Assembly (NCBI RefSeq): GCF_003207795.1
Contig: NZ_NIRT01000003.1
Location: forward strand, 62,001-126,000
Direction of reading: 5' to 3'
DNA: 64,000 bases
From: Komagataeibacter nataicola
GTDB lineage: Bacteria; Pseudomonadota; Alphaproteobacteria; Acetobacterales; Acetobacteraceae
Shown here: in pieces, positions 35,824 through 43,834 of the stretch
Numbering within the stretch: the stretch's first letter is position 1
Layout: every line of letters begins with the position of its first letter
Notes under the pieces: model-generated
The model's input: the letters and a program-made list of their open reading frames with translations, nothing else
Databases searched by the model: none
Told to the model about the DNA's origin: nothing
Translations under genes and position numbers: made by a program

Positions 35824-37194
35824 CTAGCCCGCGTCGATGCGGATCAGGGCAGGCTCGTCCAGCACGGCGGCCAGTTCGGCAATGTGGTGCAGGGCGTGCT
35901 GCATGGCCGCTTCGTTGGTCTTGTGGGTCAGCAGCACCAGCGGCACGGCGTGGGTGCCGTCGGGGCGGGTTTCATGTGCATCGGCATGCTGGAGCATGCT
36001 GCGCAGCGAGACGCCATTGTCACGCAGTACGGCGGTGATGTCGGCAATCACGCCGGGGCGGTCTTCCACGTTCAGGCGCAGGTAGTATTCGCCTACGAAC
36101 GATTTGGCGGGCAGGGCCACGGCCTGCGTCAGGCTGTCGGCATCGCAGCCCCATACGGGAATGGCGGCGCCGCGCGCGATGTCGATCAGGTCGGCGCACA
36201 CGGCGGTGGCCGTTGGCCCTTCACCCGCACCCCGGCCCTCCAGCATCAGGCGGCCGACAAACGCGCCTTCCGCCACCACGGCGTTGAACACGCCATTGAC
36301 CTGCGCGATCGAGGCATCCTGCGGCACGAGGCACGGATGCACGCGGGCCTCGATGCCATTTTCATGCTGGCGGGCAATGCCCAGCAGCTTGATGCGGTAG
36401 CCCATCTTGCGCGCGAACTGCAGGTCAAGCGCGCCAATGCGGCGGATGCCCTCGATATAAACGGAGGCGAACACCACCGGCCGCCCGAAGGCCAGCCCCG
36501 CAAGGATGGCCAGCTTGTGGGCGGTGTCGATGCCATCCACATCGGTGGAGGGATCGGCCTCGGCATAGCCCAGCTTCTGGGCATCCGCCAGGATCTCGGC
36601 AAAGTCGCGGCCGGTCTCGTGCATCACGCTCAGGATGTAGTTGCACGTGCCGTTGAGGATGCCGCCGATCTTGAGGATGCGGTCCGCCGCCAGCCCTTCG
36701 CGCACGGTCTTGATGGCGGGAATGCCACCGGCCACCGCCGCCTCGAACATCAGCGGCACGTCCGCCGCCTGCGCCGTGCATGCCAGCTCCGCGCCATGGA
36801 TGGCGATCAGCGCCTTGTTGGCGGTCACTACCGGCCTGCGGTTTTCCAGTGCGCGGGTCACGGTCAGGCGGGCAGCGCCCTCGGCGCCGCCAATCAGTTC
36901 GGCCACCACGTCCACATCGGGGTGGGTGGCGAGTTCCTCGGGCGTGTCGCACCATGCAACACCCGTCAGGTCGACCCCACGGTCACGCGTGCGGTCGCGC
37001 GCGCTTACGGCGGTCACGACCAGTTCGCGCCCGGCGCGGGCGCGGATCAGGGCCGCGTTCTCGCGCAGCAGTTTCATAACGCCAGCGCCAACCGTGCCCA
37101 GCCCTGCAATGCCGATGCGCAGGGGCGGTTTGGGTGCGGGCGTGGGAGAAGGTTTAGAAGTCATCTGTTTTCCGTCAACCGAGTGGGCCGTCAT
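35824..37194 (-). CDS. hom: Homoserine dehydrogenase
   Basis: 456 aa. It has the NAD(P) motif GIAGLGTVGAGVMKLL, then GGIPAIKTVREGLAADRILKIGGILNGTCNYILS with the catalytic/substrate loop, DVDGIDTAHKLAILAGLAFG, and a C-terminal ACT domain (YLRLNVEDRPGVIADITAVLRDNGVSL) for feedback control by threonine. It makes homoserine for Met/Thr/Ile. The ATG at 37194 overlaps the upstream aminotransferase stop; the ATG at 37164 has a GGA ahead and could be used. Confidence 0.95.
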   Translation of the reverse strand: MTAHSVDGKQMTSKPSPTPAPKPPLRIGIAGLGTVGAGVMKLLRENAALIRARAGRELVVTAVSARDRTRDRGVDLTGVAWCDTPEELATHPDVDVVAELIGGAEGAARLTVTRALENRRPVVTANKALIAIHGAELACTAQAADVPLMFEAAVAGGIPAIKTVREGLAADRILKIGGILNGTCNYILSVMHETGRDFAEILADAQKLGYAEADPSTDVDGIDTAHKLAILAGLAFGRPVVFASVYIEGIRRIGALDLQFARKMGYRIKLLGIARQHENGIEARVHPCLVPQDASIAQVNGVFNAVVAEGAFVGRLMLEGRGAGEGPTATAVCADLIDIARGAAIPVWGCDADSLTQAVALPAKSFVGEYYLRLNVEDRPGVIADITAVLRDNGVSLRSMLQHADAHETRPDGTHAVPLVLLTHKTNEAAMQHALHHIAELAAVLDEPALIRIDAG

Positions 37195-38432
37195 GAATGG
37201 GCGGGCTGCGTGTCAGGCAGGGGGGCGGCCTGCTGGCTGGTGGGGGCAATGCCGCCATGTTCCGTCATGAAATGGCGGATGGAGCGGCAGGCCTGCCGCA
37301 GGCGCTGGGTGTTTTCCACCAGGCCGATGCGCACGAAGCCTTCGCCATGTTCGCCAAAGCCCAGGCCTGGCGCGACCGCAACGCCTGCCTCCTTGAGCAG
37401 CAGCTTGGAGAAGCCAACGCTGCCGAGTTCGCGGAACCGACCGGGAATCGGCGCCCAGGCGAACATCGAGCCCTCGGGCGAGGGCACGTCCCACCCGGCC
37501 GCGTGCAGGCCCTGGATCAGCACGTCGCGGCGCTTGCGGTAAATGTCGCGAATTTCGGCAACGCAGTCCTGCGGGCCGCTGAGTGCTGCCACCGCCGCGA
37601 CCTGAATGGGGGTGAACGCGCCGTAATCAAGGTAGGACTTGATGCGCGTCAGCGCCGAGATCAGCTTGGGGTTGCCCGCAGCAAAGCCCATGCGCCAGCC
37701 CGCCATGGAATAGGTCTTGGACAGCGAGGTGAACTCGACCGCGATATCCTTCGCCCCCGGCACTTCAAGGATCGAGGGGGGCACGTTGTCGCCAAAGTAG
37801 ATCTCGGCATAGGCCAGGTCGGACAGGATCCAGATCTCGTGCTTGCGCGCAAACGCCACGAGCTTGCGGTAGAAATCGAGATCGGCCAGGTACGCGGTCG
37901 GGTTTGACGGAAAATTGACGATCAGCGCCGTGGGCTTGGGCACCGAATGGCGTACCGCGCGGTCGAGCGCCTCGAGCATTTCATCATCCGGCGTGGCCGG
38001 GATGGAGCGCACGGACGCGCCCGCGATGATGAAGCCGAACTGATGGATGGGGTAGGACGGGTTGGGCACCAGAATGGTGTCGCCCGGGCTGGTGATGGCG
38101 GAGGCGAGGTTGGCCAGCCCTTCCTTTGAGCCGAGGGTCGCGATCACCTCGGTTTCGGGGTCGAGCTTTACGTTGAAGCGGCGCTCGTAATACCCCGCAA
38201 GCGCCCGGCGCAGGCCGGGAATGCCCCGGCTGACCGAATAGCGGTGCGCGCGCGGGTCCGACACGGTCTCGACCAGCTTCTGCACGATATGCGGCGGCGT
38301 GGGCGTGTCGGGATTGCCCATGCCGAGATCAATAATATCCTCCCCCCGCGCTCGGGCGGCGGCCTTGGCCTTGTTGACTTCAGCGAAGACATAGGGCGGC
38401 AGGCGGCGGATACGATGGAATTCTTCGGTCAT
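37191..38432 (-). CDS. Class I/II aminotransferase (LL-diaminopimelate/alanine aminotransferase group)
   Basis: 413 aa. It has the PLP-binding lysine region SLSKTYSMAGWRMGFAAGN and motifs DLGMGNPDTPTPP, NFPSNPTA and RIGLVENTQRLRQA, typical of the AlaC/LL-DAP-aminotransferase branch. It probably works as an alanine- or branched-chain-type transaminase linked to homoserine/threonine metabolism by its 4-base overlap with hom. The exact amino acid pair is not decided by sequence. Confidence 0.85.
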   Translation of the reverse strand: MTEEFHRIRRLPPYVFAEVNKAKAAARARGEDIIDLGMGNPDTPTPPHIVQKLVETVSDPRAHRYSVSRGIPGLRRALAGYYERRFNVKLDPETEVIATLGSKEGLANLASAITSPGDTILVPNPSYPIHQFGFIIAGASVRSIPATPDDEMLEALDRAVRHSVPKPTALIVNFPSNPTAYLADLDFYRKLVAFARKHEIWILSDLAYAEIYFGDNVPPSILEVPGAKDIAVEFTSLSKTYSMAGWRMGFAAGNPKLISALTRIKSYLDYGAFTPIQVAAVAALSGPQDCVAEIRDIYRKRRDVLIQGLHAAGWDVPSPEGSMFAWAPIPGRFRELGSVGFSKLLLKEAGVAVAPGLGFGEHGEGFVRIGLVENTQRLRQACRSIRHFMTEHGGIAPTSQQAAPLPDTQPAHS

Positions 38433-38522
38433 GGGACGCTCTGTTACGGGCGGGCGAAATGAATGCGCGCCGGGTTGCGAATCAGCTCATGCGGGCCCGC
38501 GTACCGGGCCTGCGGCGCCAGT

Positions 38523-39545
38523 CTAGCGCAGCACTGCAATTCTTGCACCATTGCCAAAGGCATGGGCGCGCACCACGATGCTCGCGGCGGGCACGCCGCG
38601 CGCCACGAGCATGGTGGTGATGGTGCGGGTGCGCAGGATGGCGAGGTTGAGGGCGGCGGTCTGCCCTTCCGCCGTGGCGTTGCTGGCGTTGCCATAGCCG
38701 TTCACGATTATGAAATTGCCGCCGCGTTCCTTCACGGCGTTGTTCACCACCTCGTCCTCGCCATCGGCAATGTGGTCCGATCCGGGCAGGAAGTGCACCG
38801 TTGGCCCGTCATCGGCGCTGGCAAGGTGGTAGTTCGGCAGGTCGAGCCCGTCACGCTCCGCGTTGTCAGGCAGGGTGATGCCGCCCACCTTGGGCAGGGC
38901 GGGGGCATCCTGGGCTATGGGTGGCAGGTTGGCGGGAATGGCCTCGGGGTGTTCGCTCACCATGGTCGAGACCTCGGGCATGAGCAGCAGGCCGTTGCTG
39001 CCATAGAGCGGGCGGCCGTCCGGCCCGGTCCGGGGGGCGGTGGCGGCGTTCATGGCCGTGCCCTGTGGCGCCGGGGTGGCCGTGGCGGCGGTGCCGGCAG
39101 GCGTGGCGGGGCTGTCCGCCGCCTTGAGCGAGGCGGACTCCGTGCCGAACTGCGTGTGCGAGGGAATGGGCGGAATATCCGCCATCGTGGGCATGGTGCC
39201 CATGATCGCGTCCTGGCGCTCGTTGAGTTCGTGCTGGGCCTCGAGGTCGGCGGTAATGTCCTCGCGCAGGTCGGGCGAGGGCAGTTCAGGCGCCTTGTGC
39301 GGGCCAAGCCCGATCTTGGGATAGGGCTGGTGGGTGCCTGGCGGCGGGGGGCGCTGGTGGCTGATTACGCCGCCCTGGTACTGGTGGTACCACTGCGTCA
39401 CGGTATCGACCGTGTCCTGGTGGTGCACGCAGCCCGCAAGCGCTGCCGCGCACAGGGCCAGCATGGCGGGCCGTGCGGCACGCGCGCTGCACGATGGCGG
39501 AAAAAAAAATCTTCCGGGACTTGGCGATGGCACCCGCTTTCCCAA
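38523..39545 (-). CDS. Outer-membrane lipoprotein with OmpA-like C-terminal domain
   Basis: Up to 340 aa, beginning at a TTG. A shorter ATG at 39464 gives MLALCAAALAGCVHHQ, with lipobox LAGC. The middle is Pro/Ala/Thr-rich and low complexity. The last 120 residues (GPTVHFLPGSDHIADGEDEVVNNAV, IIVNGYGNAS, ILRTRTITTMLVARGVPAASIVVRAHAFG) follow the OmpA peptidoglycan-binding pattern loosely. A run of nine A's in the region near 39500 could be slippery. It probably anchors the outer membrane to peptidoglycan. Confidence 0.75.
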   Translation of the reverse strand: MGKRVPSPSPGRFFFPPSCSARAARPAMLALCAAALAGCVHHQDTVDTVTQWYHQYQGGVISHQRPPPPGTHQPYPKIGLGPHKAPELPSPDLREDITADLEAQHELNERQDAIMGTMPTMADIPPIPSHTQFGTESASLKAADSPATPAGTAATATPAPQGTAMNAATAPRTGPDGRPLYGSNGLLLMPEVSTMVSEHPEAIPANLPPIAQDAPALPKVGGITLPDNAERDGLDLPNYHLASADDGPTVHFLPGSDHIADGEDEVVNNAVKERGGNFIIVNGYGNASNATAEGQTAALNLAILRTRTITTMLVARGVPAASIVVRAHAFGNGARIAVLR

Positions 39546-39629
39546 TCTCTAGCTCCCATGGCCCTTGTGGCCTGCACACGACACGACCGGGGCAAACTAG
39601 CCTGCAATGCCGCTCTTAGCGAGAGGGGT

Positions 39630-39657
39630 TGCGTCACTTGCGTCATGACGTGCGTCA
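39630..39657. promoter_or_regulatory. Three TGCGTCA copies with a CGTCATGACG palindrome ahead of clpP
   Basis: TGCGTCA occurs at 39630-39636, 39639-39645 and 39651-39657. The 10-base palindrome CGTCATGACG is at 39641-39650. CTTG at 39637 followed by 17 bases also loosely resembles an alphaproteobacterial heat-shock (RpoH) promoter. The clpP start is about 100 bases downstream. Confidence 0.35.
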
Positions 39658-39756
39658 CCTCTCCACCCGATTGCAAGGTCGGGACTTGGCACCGGGCGCA
39701 AGGCAGCGCAGGATAAGGGCATGACCAGGACAGTCCCGGAGAAGAGGGAGAACCCG

Positions 39757-40431
39757 ATGAACGGCATGCAGCCGAACTACCGCATCCGCATGGATGATGA
39801 AGACCCGAGAGATCCCGATATCCCCGAACCCCAGGGCCCGGAAACCGAGGAGCCCGACAAGAACCGCACGCTGTCCTCGCCTATTGGCGAGCTTGAAAGC
39901 CGCCTGTTCGACCAGCGCAAGGTGCTGGTGTTCGGTCCGATCAACGACAAGATCGCCCGTGACGTGACCGGCCGCCTGCTCGCCCTTGCCGGTGCGTCAG
40001 ACAAGCCGATTGATGTGTACGTCAACTCGCCCGGCGGCCATGTGGAAAGTGGCGACACCATTCACGACATGATCCGCTTTGTCGATTCGCTCGCGCCGGT
40101 AAACATGATCGGCACGGGCTGGGTTGCATCCGCTGGCGCGCTGATCTTCGCCGCAGGCAACAAGGAGCGGCGCTACTGCCTGCCCAACACGCGCTTCCTG
40201 CTGCACCAGCCCATGGGTGGCGTGCGCGGCCCTGCCACCGATATCGACATCGAGGCCCGCGAGATCATCAAGATGCGCGAGCGGCTGAACCGTCTCTTCG
40301 CCCGCGAGACCGGCCAGCCTTACGAGAAGGTGTGCAAGGACACCGACCGTAATTACTGGATGTCCGCTGACGAAGCGATTGCCTATGGTCTGGTGACGCG
40401 CGTGATCGACAAGATCTCGGACCTGCATTGA
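39757..40431 (+). CDS. clpP: ATP-dependent Clp protease proteolytic subunit
   Basis: 224 aa from the ATG preceded by GGGAG. Motifs: DVYVNSPGGHVESGDTIHDMI, catalytic Ser in GWVASAGALIFA, His in FLLHQPMGG and Asp in KDTDRNYWM. The N-terminal 40 residues are acidic and unlike the usual ClpP start, and the catalytic Ser motif has VASAG where most have AASMG, so it is a divergent ClpP. No clpX gene follows within the window, which suggests it is a second ClpP. Confidence 0.92.
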   Translation: MNGMQPNYRIRMDDEDPRDPDIPEPQGPETEEPDKNRTLSSPIGELESRLFDQRKVLVFGPINDKIARDVTGRLLALAGASDKPIDVYVNSPGGHVESGDTIHDMIRFVDSLAPVNMIGTGWVASAGALIFAAGNKERRYCLPNTRFLLHQPMGGVRGPATDIDIEAREIIKMRERLNRLFARETGQPYEKVCKDTDRNYWMSADEAIAYGLVTRVIDKISDLH

Positions 40432-40481
40432 TCTAGGGCAAGGCGGCGTTTCGGGCTCGCCCATAATGCTGGTGTTCCATT

Positions 40482-40512
40482 CCGCGGGAGGGGGAGACCC
40501 TCTTCCGCGGAT
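40482..40512 (+). terminator. Hairpin after clpP
   Basis: TCCGCGG 40482-40488 pairs with CCGCGGA 40506-40512. The GAGGGGGAGACCCTCTT between them can extend the stem (AGGG/CCCT). No strong T-run follows, so it may be a stabiliser or a weak terminator. Confidence 0.5.
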
Positions 40513-40642
40513 TCCAGATAACAGTTCTGCATTTTGCATGGACTTATGATATGGGAACCGGCAACGAGGGTGTCAGGCAGTTTGAATGAACGCCTCATCG
40601 GCCGGCGTATTCACGCGACACCGTTCCGAACAGCGAGCCGAT

Positions 40643-41647
40643 ATGACGAAATCACTTTCCGACATTTACACAACACTGCCTGAAGCCCGTGATCCGGGTG
40701 CCGCGACGGCGGATGCCGTGGCAAAGGCCGATTTCAATGCGCGGCACTGGTCCAGCCCGGTTGCTGGCCCGCTCAAGCCAGGCTCACCCGCGCACAAGAA
40801 GGCCGTGGCGGACATGTTCCGCGATACCTTCAACCCCTACAAGCCATCCGTCATCGAGTGGCCCGAACTCGATGCCGAGACGCTGCACCGCGTCACCTCC
40901 CTGCCGATCTGGGACATCGCGGTCCAGACCGAAGGCAAGGCCCGCCTGCGCATGGCCGCCTATGCCCGCCTGATCGACGACCCGGACATGAAGGACGCCC
41001 TGTCACGCAATGCGTGGGAGGAGAACCGGCACAAGGAAGTGCTGTCCAAGATGGTGGAGGCCTACGGCATTCCGCTTGCTTCCGAGCCGCCCTACATCGA
41101 GCCGCGTGATGTGGAATGGGCCTACATGGTCACTGGCTTTTCAGAATGCGTGGACAGTTTCTTCGCCTTCGGCCTGTTCGCCATCGCCCAGAAATCCGCC
41201 TTCTTCCCGCCTGCGCTGATCGACACGTTCGAGCCGGTGATGCAGGAGGAATGCCGTCACATCCTGCTGTTCGCCAACTGGCTGGCCTGGCATCGCGCCA
41301 CCATGCCGTGGTGGAAGCGCCCGTGGTTCGAGGCGCGTGTGCTCGGTGTCTGGTTCTTCCTGCTTTATGAGCGGCTGGGCATGGTCACCACGTTCGATGC
41401 CGATGGCAACAGGCATGAGCAGGACAATAACTTCACCGTCAACGGCACGAAGGAAGTAGCCGATGTCGATGTGAAGCTGCGCGACATGATCGACATCTGC
41501 CTGATCGAGAACGAGCGCCGCTTCTCGGGCTATGACCCGCGCCTGCTGCGGCCCAGGCTTGCGCCCAACCTTGCGCGCATCATCCGCTTCTTCCTGCCGC
41601 GCACGCCCAATTCGGCCAGCCTTGAAAGCCAGCCCGGCGCGGCGTAA
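40643..41647 (+). CDS. Ferritin-like diiron domain protein
   Basis: 334 aa from the ATG giving MTKSLSDIYTTLP. It has two Glu/His clusters of the ferritin-like type: NAWEENRHKEVLSKM (E-x2-H) and VMQEECRHILLFANWLAWHR (E-x2-R-H), within four-helix hydrophobic segments. It ends with a basic/Pro-rich region. The substrate is unknown; it could be an oxidase or hydroxylase acting with O2. It has no signal peptide. It is convergent with the next gene and separated from it by a strong terminator. Confidence 0.8.
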   Translation: MTKSLSDIYTTLPEARDPGAATADAVAKADFNARHWSSPVAGPLKPGSPAHKKAVADMFRDTFNPYKPSVIEWPELDAETLHRVTSLPIWDIAVQTEGKARLRMAAYARLIDDPDMKDALSRNAWEENRHKEVLSKMVEAYGIPLASEPPYIEPRDVEWAYMVTGFSECVDSFFAFGLFAIAQKSAFFPPALIDTFEPVMQEECRHILLFANWLAWHRATMPWWKRPWFEARVLGVWFFLLYERLGMVTTFDADGNRHEQDNNFTVNGTKEVADVDVKLRDMIDICLIENERRFSGYDPRLLRPRLAPNLARIIRFFLPRTPNSASLESQPGAA

Positions 41648-41662
41648 CCCGCGCCCGTAACG

Positions 41663-41691
41663 TTCCCCGCCCGCCTGGTGCGGGCGGGGAA
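41663..41691. terminator. Bidirectional terminator between convergent genes
   Basis: TTCCCCGCCCGC (41663-41674) and GCGGGCGGGGAA (41680-41691) form a perfect 12-bp stem with a 5-base loop, between the ferritin-like gene and the leftward unknown gene. Confidence 0.8.
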
Positions 41692-41697
41692 ATGGGT

Positions 41698-42219
41698 TCA
41701 GCCCAGCGTGGGCACTGCGGGGCCGGCCCCGAAATCAAGCTGCCCCAGATAGGCCACGCGCTCGCCGGGCACGATATCGCCAATCCGGCCTCCTTCGATG
41801 CGGGCATAGGCGAAGACCTTGCTTTCCTCCTCATCCGACGAGCCAATGGCAAGACCGGTGAACGGTTGGCCCGCCGCATCCTTCAGCTGCCACACATCGC
41901 CGCGCACCACGGCGTCATACTTGTAACGGAAGCCGGGCACGATCTTCGTCAGGAGCAGGGGCATGGCGGCGGTGACATCGATGGCGGTGCGCACGAAGGC
42001 GGCGCAGGCTTCATCGGGGGCGAAATAGCCGCGGGTATCCGCCGTCATCAGGATAAGGCCCGGCGTTACGCCATCGGGGCCGACAAGACGGCTGCGGATG
42101 ACGATCTTCTGGTCATCACGCGAGACTTCCGAGGCGAGCATCACGGTGCCAGCCGGTGCGGCCAGCAGGTCAGGCACGACGATGAGTTCTGACAGGGGAA
42201 GGGTGGCGAGTCTGGTCAT
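41698..42219 (-). CDS. Conserved protein of unknown function
   Basis: 173 aa with GGAG eight bases before the ATG. Segments such as PDLLAAPAGTVMLASEVSRDDQKIVIRSRLVG and KYDAVVRGDVWQLKDAAG alternate as beta strands. It has no signal peptide or transmembrane segment. It stands alone, convergent with the ferritin-like gene. I cannot assign a family. Confidence 0.7.
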   Translation of the reverse strand: MTRLATLPLSELIVVPDLLAAPAGTVMLASEVSRDDQKIVIRSRLVGPDGVTPGLILMTADTRGYFAPDEACAAFVRTAIDVTAAMPLLLTKIVPGFRYKYDAVVRGDVWQLKDAAGQPFTGLAIGSSDEEESKVFAYARIEGGRIGDIVPGERVAYLGQLDFGAGPAVPTLG

Positions 42220-42471
42220 TTTTCATTCTCCATCGCGGCAGTTGTCAGGGCGCAGTGGGGCGGACTGTGCGCTCCGTTACGTTTCATGACAACAACCATG
42301 CACCCCTGCGGGTGTTACATGCTACATGGCACGCGCGCATGCCCCATGCGTGGCAGGAATGTCCCGCCGTTCATGCATGCGCGATAAACATTGGTAATAT
42401 GGGGTTGTTGCCCCAATTTAAAAGAGGGCCATGGAAACAGCTCCATGCTTCATAAAAGGGAGAGTAACCGC

Positions 42472-42834
42472 ATGGCGGGTCATATTACGAAGGGGCTGGC
42501 GATTGCTGCGTTTGGCACATTGCTGGCCTGCGGGTCGGCAGGTGTGGCCCATGCGCGCAGCCATTCGGCAGGCGCGGCTTCAGATGGGGGCAGCTATGCG
42601 GCTGGTCAGGATGATGGAACGGGCATGCCGCCTGCCTACAGTGCACCCGAGACCGGAACCGGCGGTGGCGTGCCACAGTTCCAGAATGATAATGCGGAAT
42701 CCGACCAGATGAGCGGCGCGATGATGATGCCCGGCTCCGCATCCGGCAGCGCAGCGCCTGGCATGACCGATGGCAGCTACACCAATATGAACATTGGTGG
42801 CGAGGACAGCGCGATTTTGCCTGGCGTCAACTGA
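42472..42834 (+). CDS. Exported small protein, low complexity, function unknown
   Basis: 120 aa. The signal segment MAGHITKGLAIAAFGTLLACGSAGVAHARS could be cut by signal peptidase I after AHA, or lipidated at the LLAC Cys. The mature part is Gly/Ser/Met/Ala-rich (SAGAASDGGSYAAG, MSGAMMMPGSASGSAAPG). A GGGAGAG Shine-Dalgarno supports this ATG over the upstream ATGs at 42391 and 42445. A hairpin and the cytochrome b561 gene follow. Confidence 0.65.
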   Translation: MAGHITKGLAIAAFGTLLACGSAGVAHARSHSAGAASDGGSYAAGQDDGTGMPPAYSAPETGTGGGVPQFQNDNAESDQMSGAMMMPGSASGSAAPGMTDGSYTNMNIGGEDSAILPGVN

Positions 42835-42837
42835 CGG

Positions 42838-42853
42838 CGGCCCACCTGGGCCG
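42838..42853 (+). terminator. Hairpin after the exported small protein gene
   Basis: CGGCCC-acct-GGGCCG is a 6-bp perfect stem 4 bases after the stop and followed by TGGCCTTCTTATAGG. It is a likely weak intrinsic terminator. Confidence 0.5.
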
Positions 42854-42891
42854 TGGCCTTCTTATAGGTAATTTTGATTAGAGACCGCCAG

Positions 42892-43443
42892 ATGACCGTA
42901 TCTTCTCTTCCTTCCCCGCCTGCGCATTACAGTTGGGAGACACGGTGGCTGCACTGGCTGACCGCCGTTCTGGTGCTCGAGCAGTTCGTGGTGGGGCAGG
43001 TGGGCTGGCATCTCATGGCCCGCACGGCGGCATGGCGGCCTTTTCTGGTCGCGACGCATACCTCGCTTGGTGTGGTGCTAGCCGCGGTCTTCATCATTCG
43101 CGTGGCATGGGGCCTGACCGGCGGCCGTGCCATTCGTTTTCCTGTCGTGACAATGCAGGATCGCGTGGCGCGCAGCGTGCACCGCCTGCTCTATATGCTG
43201 CTCGGCGGCGAGATTGTGTTTGGCTACATGGCGCGCTGGTCCACCGGGCGGCCCGTCATGGCGTTTGGCGTGCCGATCAATTCGCCTCTGCCCATGTTAA
43301 TGCATGGAACGCATTCCTTTTTTTCCGGATTACATCACTGGAACGCATGGTTACTGTTCTGCGTGGCGCTCTTTCATGGATTTGCGGGGTTTTACCACCT
43401 GTTCATTTATCGTGACCGAATTTTTCAGCGGATGTTGCCCTGA
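42892..43443 (+). CDS. Cytochrome b561-type membrane protein
   Basis: 183 aa. Four transmembrane segments carry the haem-ligand His residues in WETRWLHWLTAVLVLEQF, FLVATHTSLGVVL, and SGLHHWNAWLLFCVALFHGFAGFYHLF, the b561/Ni-Fe-hydrogenase cytochrome b pattern. It should move electrons between the quinone pool and a periplasmic acceptor. The reading frame opens at a TTG 18 bases earlier; the ATG is preferred. Confidence 0.9.
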   Translation: MTVSSLPSPPAHYSWETRWLHWLTAVLVLEQFVVGQVGWHLMARTAAWRPFLVATHTSLGVVLAAVFIIRVAWGLTGGRAIRFPVVTMQDRVARSVHRLLYMLLGGEIVFGYMARWSTGRPVMAFGVPINSPLPMLMHGTHSFFSGLHHWNAWLLFCVALFHGFAGFYHLFIYRDRIFQRMLP

Positions 43444-43834
43444 CAGGCATGGAATGAGGATGGGTATCCTAATGGCATCTTCAGAAGTACAGATCATCTG
43501 GATGCAAATAAAAAAATAGGAATATAAGCCTAAGTTTTGTTATTTTAAATTTTGTCCATTACGCCTTTCGAATAGGAAATACCTTTAACCATCCGGACCG
43601 AGGGTGCTCTAAGGTATTCATGGCTTTTCCCAAGGACAATTTTTTGTTGCATTATCGATGAATGTTTAATAATATATGATTAATCTCAGCAAATATAAAA
43701 ATAAATGGCTGATTTTCCGTTGGATGCCCTTGTTGTAAGCGCGTTGATGCTAGGTGGTTTCCACAATACCCCGTGTGGAGCCAGGTGTTTGTTGGAACCT
43801 GTTCTCGTAAACGCATGGTATCGGGCGCTCAAAA
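43444..43834. other. AT-rich leader region before the c-di-GMP gene cluster
   Basis: About 390 bases without coding character. AATACCTT (43578-43585) and AAGGTATT (43611-43618) form an 8-bp inverted repeat with a 25-base loop containing CATCCGGACCGAGGG, which could fold into an RNA element. I could not match it to a known c-di-GMP riboswitch. Promoter elements for the MHYT gene must lie here. Confidence 0.45.

Noticed and set aside
34888-37542. 884-codon ORF on the plus strand across recJ, hom and the aminotransferase
   Set aside because: It overlaps three strongly conserved genes on the other strand and its composition (His, Gly, Ala, Val) is that of antisense shadows.
43560-43640. c-di-GMP riboswitch before the GGDEF-EAL genes
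   Set aside because: The inverted repeat does not show the conserved core of known c-di-GMP riboswitches that I can recognise.
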